Source of the DNA: Erinaceus europaeus
Lineage: Eukaryota; Chordata; Mammalia; Eulipotyphla; Erinaceidae
Assembly: GCF_950295315.1 (NCBI RefSeq)
Contig: NC_080166.1
Coordinates: 99,205,141-99,269,140, forward strand
Direction: 5' to 3'
DNA length: 64,000 nt
The notes under the pieces are model-generated. The model had not been told where the DNA came from. It ran no database searches and saw nothing but the letters and a program-made list of their open reading frames with translations. Below are positions 43,758 through 55,085 of this stretch, piece by piece (the first letter of the stretch is position 1; the number at the start of each line of letters is the position of its first letter). The translations under genes and the position numbers were made by a program.

Positions 43758-46395
43758 GATGGAGGAGATATCACAACTGACAGCCACAGAAATCCAGAGA
43801 ATCCTGCGAAACTTCTATGAAGAACTATATGCCACCAAGCTAGAGAATCTGGAAGAAATGGAACAATTCCTAGAAACATATGCACTTCCAAAACTGAACC
43901 AAGAAGAACTACAAAATCTAAATGCACCAATCACAGACAAAGAAATTGAAACCGTTATTAAGAATCTCCCCAACAACAAAAGTCCTGGACCAGATGGCTT
44001 CACAAATTCTACAAAACTTTCAGGAAACAGTTAATAGCCATACTTCTTAAGCTATTCCATAAAATAGAAGAAATAGGAAAACTCCCTTCCACCTTCTATG
44101 AAGCCAACATCACCCTGATACCAAAACCTAACAGGGACAGAACAAAAAAGGAAAACTACAGACCAATATCTCTGATGACCATAGATGCCAAAATATTAAA
44201 CAAGATCTTGGCCAACCAGATACAGCAACATATCAAAAAGATTGTTCATCACGAACAAGTGGGATTCATCCCAGGAATGCAAGGCTGGTTCAACATCCGT
44301 AAGTCAATCAATGTCATTCAGCACATCAATAAAAGCAAAGCCAAAAACCACATGATTATCTCAATAGATGCAGAGAAAGCCTTTGACAAAATCCAACACC
44401 CATTCATGCTCAAAACTCTACAAAAAATGGGAGTAGATGGGAAATTCCTCAAGACAGTGAAGTCTATATAGAGCAAACCTACAGCCAACATCATACTCAA
44501 TGGACAGAAGCTGAAAGCATTCCCCCTCAGATCAGGAACTAGACAGGGCTGTCCACTGTCACCGTTACTCTTCAACATAGTATTGGAAGTTCTTGCCATA
44601 GCAATCAGGCAAGAGAAAGAAATCAAAGGGATACAGATTGGAAGGGAAGAAGTCAAGCTCTCACTATTTGCAGATGATATGATAGTATACATAGAAAGAC
44701 CTAAAGAATCCAGCAGAAAATTACTAGAAGTTATTAGGCAATATAGCAAGGTATCAGGCTACAAAATCAATGTACAAAAATCAGTGGCATTTCTTTATGC
44801 AAACACTAAATCTGAAGAAGAAGACATCCAGAAATCACTCCCATTTACTGTTTCAGCAAAATCAATCAAATACCTAGGAATAAAGTTGACCAAAGAAGTG
44901 AAAGACTTGTATGCTGAAAACCATGAGTCGCTACTCAAGGAAATAGAAACTGATACCAAGAAATGGAAAGATATCCCATGCTCATGGATGGGAAGAATAA
45001 ATATCATCAAAATGAATATTCTCCCCAGAGCCATATACAAATTTAATGCAATACCCATCAAAGTTCCACCAAGCTTCTTTAAGAGAATAGAACAAACAGT
45101 ACAATCATTTATCTGGAACCTGAGATCACCTAGAATTGCCAAAACCATCTTGAGGAAAAGAAACAGAAATGGAGGCATCACACTCCCAGACCTTAAACTA
45201 TATTATAAAGGCATCATCATCAAAACAGCATGGTAATGGAACAAAAATAGGCACACAGACCAGTGGAACAGAATTGAAAGCCCAGAAATAAATCCCAACA
45301 CCTATGGGCATCTAATCTTTGATAAGGGGGCCCAAAGGATTAAATGGAAAAAGGAGGCTGTTTTCAATAAATGGTGCTGGGAAAACTGGGTTGAAACATG
45401 CAGAAGAATGAAATTGAACCACTTTATCTCACCAGAAACAAAAATCAACTCCAAATGGATCAAAGACCTAGATGTCAGACCAGAAACAATCAAATACTTA
45501 GAGGAAAACATTGGTAAAACACTTTCCCACCTACACCGCAAGGACATCTTTGATGAATCAAACCCAATTGCAAGGAAGACTAAAGCAGAAACAAACCAAT
45601 AGGACTACATCAAATTGAAAAGCTTCTGCACATCTAAAGAAACTATTAAACAAACAGAGACCCCTCACAGAATGGGAGAAGATCTTCACATGCCATTCAT
45701 CAGACAAGAAACTAATCACCAAAATATATAAAGAGCTCAGCAAACTTAGCACCAAAAAAGCAAATGACCCCATCCAAAAATGGGCAGAGGATATGAACAA
45801 AAAATTCACCTCAGAGGAGATCCAAAAGGCTAACAAACATATGAAAAACTGCTCTAGGTCACTGATTGTCAGAGAAATGCAAATTAAGACAACACTAAGA
45901 TACCACCTCACTCCTGTAAGAATGGCATACATCAAAAAGGACAGCAGCAACAAATGCTGGAGAGGATGTGGGGACAGAGGAAACCTTTTACATTGCTGGT
46001 GGGAATGTAAATTGGTACAGCCTCTGTGGAGAGCAGTCTGGAAAACTCTCAGAAGGCTAGACATGGACCTTCCATATGATCCAGTAATTCCTCTCCTGGG
46101 GTTATACCCCAAGGACTCCATAACACCCAACCAAAAAGAGGTGTGTACTCCTATGTTCATAGCAGCACAATTCATAATAGATAAAACCTGGAAGCAACCC
46201 AGGTGCCCAACAACAGATGAATGGCTGAGAAAGCTGTGGTATATATACTCAATGGAATACTATGCAGCTATCAAGAACAATGAACCCACCTTCTCTGACC
46301 CATCTTGGACAGAGCTAGAAGGTATTATGTTAAGTGAACTAAGTCAGAAAGATGAAGATGAGTATGGGATGATCCCACTCATCAATAGAAGTTGA
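43758..46395 (+). pseudogene. L1 ORF2, reverse transcriptase and C-terminal domain, broken
   Basis: This is the second part of ORF2 after the provirus. Visible motifs are NKSPGPDGF (43975-44001), the RT fingers region [13 protein letters not shown] (44250-44288), [29 protein letters not shown] and the catalytic FADDM (44667-44681). The C-terminal zinc-knuckle-like [18 protein letters not shown] is at 45955-46008. Stop at 46393-46395. Breaks: frameshifts near 43778 and 44015, TAG at about 44470, TAA at about 45234 and TAG at about 45601. The intact last 200 codons are typical of L1. Confidence 0.96.
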
Positions 46396-47630
46396 GTAAG
46401 AAGATCTGAAAGGGAAACTAAAAGCAGGACCTGATCAAATTGTAAGTAGGGCACCAAAGTAAAAACCCTGTGGTGAGGAGTAGACATGCAGCTTCCTGGG
46501 CCAGTGGGGGGTGGGAGTGGGTGGGAGGGATGGGTCACAGTCTTTTGGTGGTGGGAATGGTGTTTATGTACACTCCTAGCAAAATGTAGACATATAAATC
46601 AGTAGTTAATTAATATGAGAGGAGGAAAATCAATTGTATGTCTCAAAGTTTCTCAAAACACAAACTGAATCTTTTTAATATATAGGCTGTGTAATTGATA
46701 TGCGGACTCTCTCAAAAGCCTAGACCAAGTAGATTAGAAGCATACAATAGCACAGCTATATACAAGATACTGGATACTGTACAGAAAACCATAACAAAAG
46801 GAGTTTTCAAAGTTAACCCAATTACCAAATAATGTGATGATAACATTAACTATCGATTGTCTTTTTGAACCCTAAGACAGCAGGAACCTCACATCTCCAC
46901 TAGAGAGTCTCTACTTCCTCCAGTACTGGAACCCTTGGATAGGGCCCACTTTCCCGTATGCGTCTCCCAATCCATACAAAATAATATTGCATCCACCGAT
47001 CACAACCTAACCAACGCAACGATTGCCACCTCAACATGCTTCACCTCAGACTGTGTCCAGAGACTTCACGTGTGGAATGACAACCCTTCAGCTTCATTAC
47101 TCGGGTGAGACCTTTCCTTTTATAGTACACTCTAATTTCATCTCAGGTGGTTCACTTTCTAACAAAGTCCCATAACCTAGATATACACCAGTTTCTGTGA
47201 GAGAGAGCTTATGTTCACACGTATCCATAAACTACTGCAAAATATATACCTGAAAGCAGAAGTACACTAGAGTTTGCAGTTCCAGATGCCACCAGGATGC
47301 TGGCCAGGCTTCCCTGGATTGAAGACCCCACCAATGTGTCCTGTAGCTCAGTTTCCCCAGAGACCCACCCTACTAGGGAAAGAGAGAGGCAGACTGGGAG
47401 TATGGACCGAGCAGTCAACGCCCATGTTCAGCGGGGAAGCAATTACAAAAGCCAGACCTTCTACCTTCTGCAACCCTCAATGACCCTGGATCCATGGTCC
47501 CAGAGGGATAGAGAATGGGAAAGCTATCAGGGGAGGGGGTGAGTTATGGAGATTGGGTGGTGGGAATTGTGTGGAGTTGTACCCCTCCCACCTTATGGTT
47601 TTGTTAATTAATCCTTTCTTAAATAAAAAA
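46396..47630 (+). repeat. L1 3' UTR, lineage reference copy
   Basis: About 1.2 kb, with a G-rich stretch CAGTGGGGGGTGGGAGTGGGTGGG (46502-46525) shortly after the stop, a common feature of L1 3' UTRs, then the UTR blocks found in all truncated copies and the end CTTTCTTAAATAAAAAAAAG. Relative to copies at 18284 and 55086 it lacks about 110 bp just before TTCCAGATGCCACCAGG (near 47280). Confidence 0.92.
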
Positions 47631-47647
47631 AAGAACAATGGAATTAA
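47631..47647. repeat. right target-site duplication of the full-length L1
   Basis: AAGAACAATGGAATTAA; see the left copy at 37235-37251. Confidence 0.93.
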
Positions 47648-47776
47648 ACATTACATAAAAAGGATAAAACTGAAGGTTTGATGAAACATTGCCATATTTT
47701 TCATGTCCTTTTCAATGTTAAATATATTTATCTTATATACAATTACTTTGACAAATGTTTATTTAAATTAATAAAA

Positions 47777-50700
47777 GAAGAGCTTCTACACAGCCAAATA
47801 AACCATCACACAAAGAGACCCCTCACAGAATGGGAGATGATCTTCACATGCCATACATCATACAAGAGACCAATAACCAAAATATATAAAGAGCTCAGCA
47901 AACTTAGCACCAAAAAAGCAAATGACCCCATCCAAAAATGGGCAGAGGATATGAACAAAACATTCACTACAGAGGAGATCCAAAAGGCTAACAAACATAT
48001 GAAAAACTGCTCTAGGTCACTGATTGTCAGAGAAATGCAAATTAAGACAACACTAAGATACCACCTCACTCCTGTAAGAATGGCATACATCAAAAAGGAC
48101 AGCAGCAACAAATGCTGGAGAGGTTATGGGGACATAGGAACTCTCCTACACTCCTGAAGGGGATGTAAGTTGACCCAACCACTGTAGAGAGTAGTCTGGA
48201 GAATCCTCACAAGGCTTGAAATAGGCCTCCCATCTGACCCAGTAATTTCTCTCCTAGGGATATAGCTGAAGGACTTCATAACACCCAACCAAAAAGGTAT
48301 GTGAACACCTATGTTCATAACAGCATAATTCATAATAGCTAAAACCTGGAAACAAACCAGGTGTCAAAAAAACAGATGAATGGCTGAGAAAGCTGTGGTA
48401 TATATACAAAATGGAATACTACACAGCTAGCTAGTAAGAACAATGAACCCACCTTCTCTGACCCATCTTGGACAGAGCTAAAAGGAATTATGTTAAGTGA
48501 GCTAAGTCAGAAAGACAAAGATGAGTATGGGATGATCCCACTCATAAACAGCACTGAGAAAGAAGAACAGAAATGGAAACTCAAAGCATAATCAGATGGA
48601 GTATGGAGTAGGACACCAAAGTAAAAATCTCTGGGTGGAGGGTGAGGGTAGACATTCAGCTTCACTGGGGGCGGGGGGAGGTAAGGAGGAGGAGAAACAC
48701 AGACCATTGGTGGTGAGAAAGGTGTTATTATATACTCCTATTAACTTATAGTCTCATAAATCACTATTTAATTAATATGAGGGGGAAAATGGATCGAATG
48801 TCTCAAACTTTTTGATGCATAGACCATAGCTCTGAGTATATGTTCCTTCAATCTAAGTATTTAAAAGACCAATTGGTAATCAGATTGAATTTTAACAGTG
48901 GGCTCAAATTGTTAATACATTTCTAATAATGACATGTTCTTTGAAATATTGAATCTCCTAAAAGCCTAGACCAGGGAGAATAGAACCAACTGGTTGTGTT
49001 ACTTTATAAGATACAGCTATATGCAAATAGCATAAAAGGACATAAATTATGATGAGGTCTTGTATGACACAGCAATCCTTCTGAGAACAGACGAGATCAG
49101 GCATGTTCAGGGTAGTATGGCAGTAGACATGATAAAGCAATCCTAACTATGGGATTTTAAAGTTAACCCAGTTGCCAAATAATTTGGTTATAGCAATAAC
49201 TATCTATTGCCTTCTTAAACCCTAAGACAGCAGGAACCTTCCCCTTTCTCTATAAAGCCCATATTTCTCCCAGTCCTGGAATCTCTAGGGTGGGGCTCAC
49301 TTTCCTGAATGCTTCTCTAAAGTCATACCAACTGATACTGCATCTGCTAACCCCAAACTAAGCAATGCAACCAGTACCACCTCTGCATATTTCACTTCTG
49401 ACTGTGTCCAGAGACATCAGGCATGGAATGTCAACCCTTCAGCTCTACTAAGGTCTTTCCTAGCTCATAAGACTCCTTAATTGCTTTTTGGGTGGCACAC
49501 TTCTTAACAAAACCTAAATATAGACCAGGGCCCATGAGATAGGGCATATGTACATGTATCCATAAGTTAGGGGAAATATCTACCTTAAAGCAAAATTGCA
49601 CAATAGTCTGCAGAGTCAGTATATGCAGCAAGCAAGTAGAAAGACCTATAAAGACACCTTAAAGAACCTAATGAAATAGTTTCTACTTAGACCTAGATAC
49701 CCTTCTCACCTACTTCCTATTACACTTAACTCAGTCACTCCAAAGCTAACCTAATCAAAGTAAGGACTGCAAAAGCTGAATAAGGGCAAGAGACTGGCAT
49801 ACTTTAATGATGATTCTTTAGTCACTATCAGCCACCCCATCATCTGGGGCCCTAGTTAGGGAGTCCTGGGGTTCCAACACAAACACGGTGAGTGTAGACA
49901 TCAAATAGATCCCTCTAACCATTACTGTGTGGAAAGGACCCACTGTGAAGTCCAGACCATTATCTCCATGAGAGTCTGAGCAGGTTGACCCCAAGGGGCG
50001 GTAGGCAGGTCCCTCCTGACCGTGTGAATTTATGATGGATGGTCTTTTTCAGACTGGGAACTTTCCTGCACATGATTCCTCATTCCCTTTGAACTAAGGA
50101 AATGAATTTCTGTGTATGACCAACCAAAACCCACTGCAAATATCCTGGCTTTGTTCAACTGCCCTCTTCCCCCTGCCCCGGAGGTGCTTGTAATTCACCC
50201 TTAGGGAAAAAAAGCTTACCTGTGTAAGTTCATGACCAGATCCTATATGGTAACTTCCCAGCTAAGATCAAACACCTGACAAGTCAAGATTTAACTCTGC
50301 ATAGTGTATGGCTTAATAATTATCTTAATTTCTCTCAAACCTTTTGGGTAGATCTATCTGCTTGTGTCCCCCAATAAACGAGTCGCCCATGAGGCTTCTC
50401 CCTGAGCAGGTTGTCTGTGTTTCCTTCCTCTTCACAGCACTCTCCCTCATCACCAGGGTCTCCCTGGAGCCCCAGGGGCTGCCCCAGTCTCTGCCACCAG
50501 TGGCCAGGGAAGCAGAGAGCCCCGGGATGACCTGCACATTATCACTGGTCATCTCCATCAGGAACAACATAATGGATCCCTTTGGGGGCCCCCTATAGGA
50601 CCTTGCCTCAGTGTGGATCAATTGATGGGGGTTACAGTCAACAACATTTATACACCTTTCCCATATTTGGGAACTACTCTCTTCCCTGATCCAGCTTTGT

Positions 50701-51292
50701 AATCCTTTTTCCAGCTATGACATCATCTCCCCAAACAATAACCTGGATCCACCAGCATATTAGCTGTCTGGCTCAGGCAAAAACTAGTAAAGTCATGAGC
50801 CCTTGGGAATATTCCTAAAAGAGACCTACTAGCTTTTTTCAAAACAGAGACCTCAAATCTTCATCTACAATATTCTTGCCTTTAGGTTCATGATTAGTCA
50901 ACAATATGTTCTGCTTTATATCTTAACTTTTTCAGCCACCATACTGTGATGCCAACCTGCCTTCCCTGGGCAAATGACCCCACCAATGCGTCCTGAAGCC
51001 TCGCCTCCCCAGAGCTCTGCCCCATTAGTGAAAGAGAGAGACAGGCTGGGAGTATGGATCAACCTGCCAATGCCCATGTTCAGTGGGGAAGCAATTACAG
51101 AAGCCAGACTTTCTACCTTCTGTACCCCATAATGATCTTGCACCCCATAGTCCCAGAAAGATAAAGAATAGGGAAGCTATCAGGGGAGGAGATTTGATAA
51201 GAAGTTCTGTGGGTGGGAACTGTGTGAAAATGTACTCTTCTTATTCTATGGTCTTGTCAATATTTCCATTTTATAAATACAAATAAAAAATA
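47777..51292 (+). mobile_element. older L1: ORF2 C-terminus and 3' UTR, mosaic and split by a solo LTR
   Basis: 47777-48560 encodes the ORF2 C-terminal region; the frame from 47810 to 48157 reads [20 protein letters not shown] and so on, broken after. The long older-type 3' UTR follows to the A-rich tail at 51275-51292. A solo LTR interrupts it at 49926-50536. About 47879-48121 is nearly identical to the young L1 (roughly 3 differences in 245 bp), while the next 230 bp differ at roughly one site in six. A piece of UTR between about 50610 and 50620 is missing compared with 21655-22885. Confidence 0.9.
49926..50536 (+). mobile_element. solo LTR, 611 bp
   Basis: It begins TGTGTGGAAAGG and ends GACCTGCA. 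The flanks CATTAC (49920-49925) and CATTAT (50537-50542) form a 6-bp duplication with one mismatch, and the interrupted L1 UTR is colinear on both sides. A polyadenylation signal AATAAA lies in CCCCCAATAAACGAG (about 50368-50382), which sets the orientation. It is unrelated by eye to the other LTRs in the window. No internal region remains. Confidence 0.85.
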
Positions 51293-51296
51293 GATA

Positions 51297-51565
51297 AAGC
51301 AGTGGGGCCTTAAGTGCACATAGTACAAAGCACAAGGACCTATGCAAGGATTCTAGTTTAAGTTCCCAGCTCCCCACCTACAGGAGGGTCACTTCAGGTC
51401 TGCAAGTATCTTTCTCTCCCCCTCTATCTTCGTCTCCTCTCTCAATTTCTCTCTTTCCTATCCAATTAAGAGAATAAAAAGATAGAAATAATGACCTCCA
51501 GGAGGAGTGGATTTGTAGTGCAGGCACTGAGGCCCAGTGATAATCCTGGAGGAAAAAATAAGAAA
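51297..51565 (+). repeat. tRNA-derived SINE, long-tail variant, head decayed
   Basis: The head lacks most of the A-box region (GTGGGGCCTTAAGTGCAC). The middle is CTCCCCACCTACAGGAGGG, and the distal tail GACCTCCAGGAGGAGTGGAT to AATCCTGGAGG is intact. Confidence 0.85.
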
Positions 51566-51570
51566 AATAA

Positions 51571-51864
51571 AAGAGAAAGATGAAATTGTTTAAAAAATAT
51601 TTGTTAAAGACAGAAACAGCAAAAATTGTGTTTTTACCTGGTGTTTATTTTGTGAACTTAAAAAAAAGAAGAGTTGTTTCACAACTAGACTGATAATCCA
51701 CATACACATGTAGCACAAATAAAGTTAAAAATCAGGAAGACGCAGTAGGGCAGTAGTGCCCCCATCCCCAGTGTGTGAGTTTACAGAAATGTGGGGAAGA
51801 GCCTTTAACATCAATGGATAAAGTTAGGAATGAGTGATCATATAATTATTATTTTATGTATTCT
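51571..51864. other. spacer
   Basis: Nothing recognised. Confidence 0.4.
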
Positions 51865-51877
51865 TAGATCTACTTCT

Positions 51878-52179
51878 TTCATTTTAATTTTTTAATATTT
51901 ATCTATTTTCCCCTTTTGTTGACCTTGTTATTTTTCATTGTTGTTGTAGTTATTATTGTTGTGTTGATGTCATATTTGTTAGATAGGACAGAGAGAAATG
52001 AAGAGAGGAATGGAAGACAGAGAGGGGGAGAGAAAGATAGACACCTTCAGACCTGCTTCACCATTTGTGAAGTGACTCCCCTGAAGGTGGGAAGCCGGGG
52101 GCTCAAACTGGGATGCTTATTCTGGTCCTTGCACTTTGTGCCACATGCGCTTAACCCTCTGCGCTACCACCCGACTCCC
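51878..52179 (-). repeat. tRNA-derived SINE, antisense
   Basis: Head complementary to GCGCTACCACCCGACTCCC at 52161-52179. The target-site duplication TAGATCTACTTCT lies at 51865-51877 and 52180-52192. Confidence 0.95.
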
Positions 52180-52192
52180 TAGATCTACTTCT

Positions 52193-52554
52193 ATATAGTC
52201 TAAGATATATGATATAGCTCTTCCCAATGTCCATCTCATATGTTTCACATATAGGTCACAAGTTAAAAAAAAAAAAAAAAACTTTCCCATAGTAAGATTC
52301 AAGATGCAAGATTAACCGACTGAGACTCTTATTCTACTGCCTGGCAAAAAGAGACACCCCCTGTCTCTCTAAGAGAGAGAGATCATTACTCATCAAATAT
52401 TAATTCAGCAAAGTCTGTGTCAAAAAGCATCCTAATTTTTAAGGACACAGTAATGAAAAAAATAAAAACCCTATTCTAAGATTTTCATTCTCACTTTTCA
52501 AAAAACATGTCAATGCTATTCAGAAAAAGAGGAATATAAATGGTAATTAGAATG
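52193..52554. other. spacer
   Basis: A poly-A run lies at 52266-52280. Nothing else recognised. Confidence 0.4.
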
Positions 52555-52735
52555 GCAGTGAGGCCTGGGGAGGTGACTCAGTGTTAGAGCACTTTTTCTC
52601 TCAACTGCTAGGCTCTGGGTTTGATATCCAACACAATATAGGGGCAGCAAGAAAAAATCCACAGATGTAGGGTCAATGCACTGCTCTTTTTTCCTCTTCT
52701 TCTCTGTCACTTTTGCATTCTAAAAATTAGAAAAT
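52555..52735 (+). repeat. SINE, third head type
   Basis: GGGGAGGTGACTCAGTGTTAG head, box-like CTCTGGGTTTGATATCC, CT-rich stretch and A-rich tail. Confidence 0.6.
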
Positions 52736-52906
52736 GTTGAACCAATTAGTTGATTCAGTGGTTGTGCTTATGAATGAGGCTATGGGGTGAATTCTCTGCA
52801 TAGCATCAAAATGAATAAATAATAGGGGTCCGGTGTGTGAAGGTGGGAAAGTGTTTCACTGTACTGTAAACCATTTACCCTCCAATAGTATGATAAAAGA
52901 AAAATG

Positions 52907-53080
52907 GGGTCAGAGAGATATCTCAGCATTAGAGTACTAGAACTAAATGCTTGAGGCCCCAGAGGTCCCAGGCTCAACTCTCTGACACCACCAAATACTA
53001 GAATTGGCCAATGCACTGATTTCTTTCTCTTGATAAATAAACAAATAAAAACATCTTGGAAATGGCACTCTAGTGGTGGT
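52907..53080 (+). repeat. SINE, third head type
   Basis: GGGGTCAGAGAGATATCTCAGC head, CCCAGGCTCAACTCTCTGAC and the end TTGATAAATAAACAAATAAAA. Confidence 0.6.
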
Positions 53081-53104
53081 AATGGCCTGGACTGTATCCC
53101 ACAA

Positions 53105-53640
53105 CCTTGTCGATCATAATCAAATCACTAATAATTAAAAAGAAGTTGAAAAATAAGAAAACACAAAGCAGAACTTGGACTAGGTTTGGTATAATGCACC
53201 AAAGTAAAAGACTTGGTGTTGGGGGGAGGGTTCAGGTCCTGGAACATGATGGCAAAGGAGGACTTAGTGGGGGCTGAACTGTTACATGGAAAACTGAGAA
53301 ATGTTACCCATGTACAAACTATTGTATTTTACTGTTGAATGTAAACCATTAAACCCCCAATGAGGAAATGTTAAGAAATCTTGTCAATCATTACTAAATC
53401 ACTAATAATAAAAAAAAGAAGTTGAAAAATAAGAAAACACAAAGCACAAATTTGGACTGGGTTTGATGTATTGCACCAAAGTAAAGACTCTGGGCTGGAG
53501 GGGTGGGGATTTCAGATCCCAGAACATGATGGCAGAGAAGGACCTAGAGGGGTTGAATTGTGGAAAACAGAAATGTTACACATGTACAAACTACTTAATT
53601 TTACTATTGACTGTAAACCATTAATCCACCCAATAAAAAG
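53105..53640 (+). repeat. tandem duplication, about 276-bp period
   Basis: The block starting CCTTGTCGATCATAATCAAATC, AGAAGTTGAAAAATAAGAAAAC and GCACCAAAGTAAA occurs at 53105-53380 and again at 53381-53640, with about 15% differences. Each copy ends in ACTGTAAACCATTAA... ATAAAAAG-like sequence and begins with an L1-like 3' terminus. Confidence 0.8.
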
Positions 53641-53644
53641 TCTT

Positions 53645-53857
53645 AAAAACAGTTGGGGGTCAGGCAGTAGCACACTCAGGACTTGAACAAGGACCTGGGT
53701 TCCAGTCCCACCCCCTACTTCCCATGTGTGGGGGTGGGAGGGTACTTGACAAACAGTGAAGCAGGTCTTCAGGTGCCTCTCTTTCTCTCTCCCTCTCTAT
53801 CTTCCCCTCCTGTCTCAATTTCTTTCTGTCTTAGCCAATAAAATGGGGGGGGGGGGG
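53645..53857 (+). repeat. SINE, left part (split by an LTR)
   Basis: Head GGGGGTCAGGCAGTAGCAC, CT-rich middle, TTAGCCAATAAAATG, then a run of 13 Gs at 53845-53857. The distal tail continues after the LTR at about 54590-54670. Confidence 0.8.
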
Positions 53858-54582
53858 TGTTGGGAACATGTGTGAGCCTGATAGAGCTTAGGGAGAACCA
53901 CCCCCATCTTTGGATGGAGGTCTGAGAAGATAACCTCTTGGTAAGTCTCTCTCAACCGAGGTGAGCATAAGGGGGGAAACTCAGACTTGGTTCTTTCCTT
54001 CTTGACTCTCAGGCCCACAGATACCCCAGTACTTCCCTCCATTAACTGCAGGCCACATGGCTGCAGATTCACTTATTCAAAGTCACCTTCTGATCACAGA
54101 AGAACACACCTTATCACACACTTCATCACACACCTCAGAGCCCAGACAAGAGAAATTCCAAACTATATGGCCTTTTGATATCCATCTTCTCTCTGTCTCA
54201 CCCTATGGGTTTAACCCCTATGCTTCTCTCAAATACCTTTGGATAATTAAGTTGCTTGTGTTATGGAAAATAACTGTCTTGTATCTCATCAATTCCTGTC
54301 ATACCAACCCCCTACCTTAGGGGCATGCTGACTGTTAAGAAACCTGTAATTTCTGTCATATTGCAACAATAATTACCTCCATTGCTTTTCTATTTAACTC
54401 ATGTCCACTTTGCCAATGGACAGACTCTAGGATTCTGGGACTCAAGGACTCAGATTCTAGATTCACTCTAAGAGTCCCCTGGTGTCTTTTACTTCGTGTC
54501 ACCCCTGTCGTGAGCGAGAAAGAACCAGCCCGTTACCTTTCCCCTGGAGGACACCCTGCCGGAGAAGGAGAGAGACACCCCG
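53858..54582 (+). mobile_element. solo LTR, about 725 bp
   Basis: It begins TGTTGGGAACATGTGTGAGCC. The right end is near GAGAGACACCCCG (the exact last base is unclear). It is similar over its length to the antisense LTR at 61263-61999 (shared GATAGAGCTTAGGGA, GACCTCCATCC-like, TTTGGATAATTAAGTTG and TACCTTTC blocks), but clearly diverged. It is inserted in the G-run of a SINE. No interior sequence remains, so the primer type is unknown. Confidence 0.82.
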
Positions 54583-54589
54583 AAAGGGG

Positions 54590-54675
54590 GGGGAGAAAAA
54601 ATGGCCACTAGGAGCAGTAGATTCAGGGTCCTGGCACAAAGGCCCAGCAATAATCATAAAACAAAAATGAAAATA
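54590..54675 (+). repeat. SINE, distal tail after the LTR
   Basis: GGAGAAAAAATGGCCACTAGGAGCAG through CCCAGCAATAATCATAAAAC is the long-tail block that belongs to the SINE at 53645. Confidence 0.8.
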
Positions 54676-54769
54676 AAACAAAAAAACCTATCAAATAATC
54701 CCATATTAGAATAACATACTAAAGGGAAATTAGACTATGACACAAGAGATTGCCAAAGGGAAGATTTTT

Positions 54770-55055
54770 TTTATTTATTTATTTTCCCTTTTGTTGCCAT
54801 TGTTTTTATTGTTGTTGTAGTTATTATTGTTGTTGTTATTGATGTCATCGCCATTGTTGGATAGGACAGAGAGAAATGGAGAGAGAAGGGGAAGACAGAG
54901 GGGGAGAGAAAGATAGACACCTGCAGACCTGCTTCACTGCCTGTGAAGTGACTCCCCTGCAGGTGGGGAGCTGGGGGCTCGAACCAGGATCCTTATGCCG
55001 GTCCTTGCGCTTTGCACCACATGCGCTTAACCCACTGTGCTGCCGCCCAACTCCC
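54770..55055 (-). repeat. tRNA-derived SINE, antisense
   Basis: Intact boxes (CTCGAACCAGGATCC). The target-site duplication AGGGAAGATTTTT lies at 54757-54769 and 55056-55068. Confidence 0.95.
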
Positions 55056-55085
55056 AGGGAAGATTTTTGTTAAAAAGAATAAAGT

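Larger units (their letters stand above)
37252..47630 (+). mobile_element. full-length LINE-1 (dead), interrupted by an LTR provirus
   Basis: All L1 parts are present in order: 5' UTR (37252-38881), ORF1 (38882-39794), ORF2 (39853-41035 and 43758-46395), 3' UTR (46396-47618) and an A-rich tail. A 17-bp target-site duplication flanks it. Without the provirus at 41036-43751 and one GTAAAC copy, the element is about 7.7 kb. ORF1 has one frameshift and one nonsense codon. ORF2 has at least four nonsense codons and three frameshifts, so it cannot be autonomous. It is still complete enough to serve as the reference for this lineage. Confidence 0.96.
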
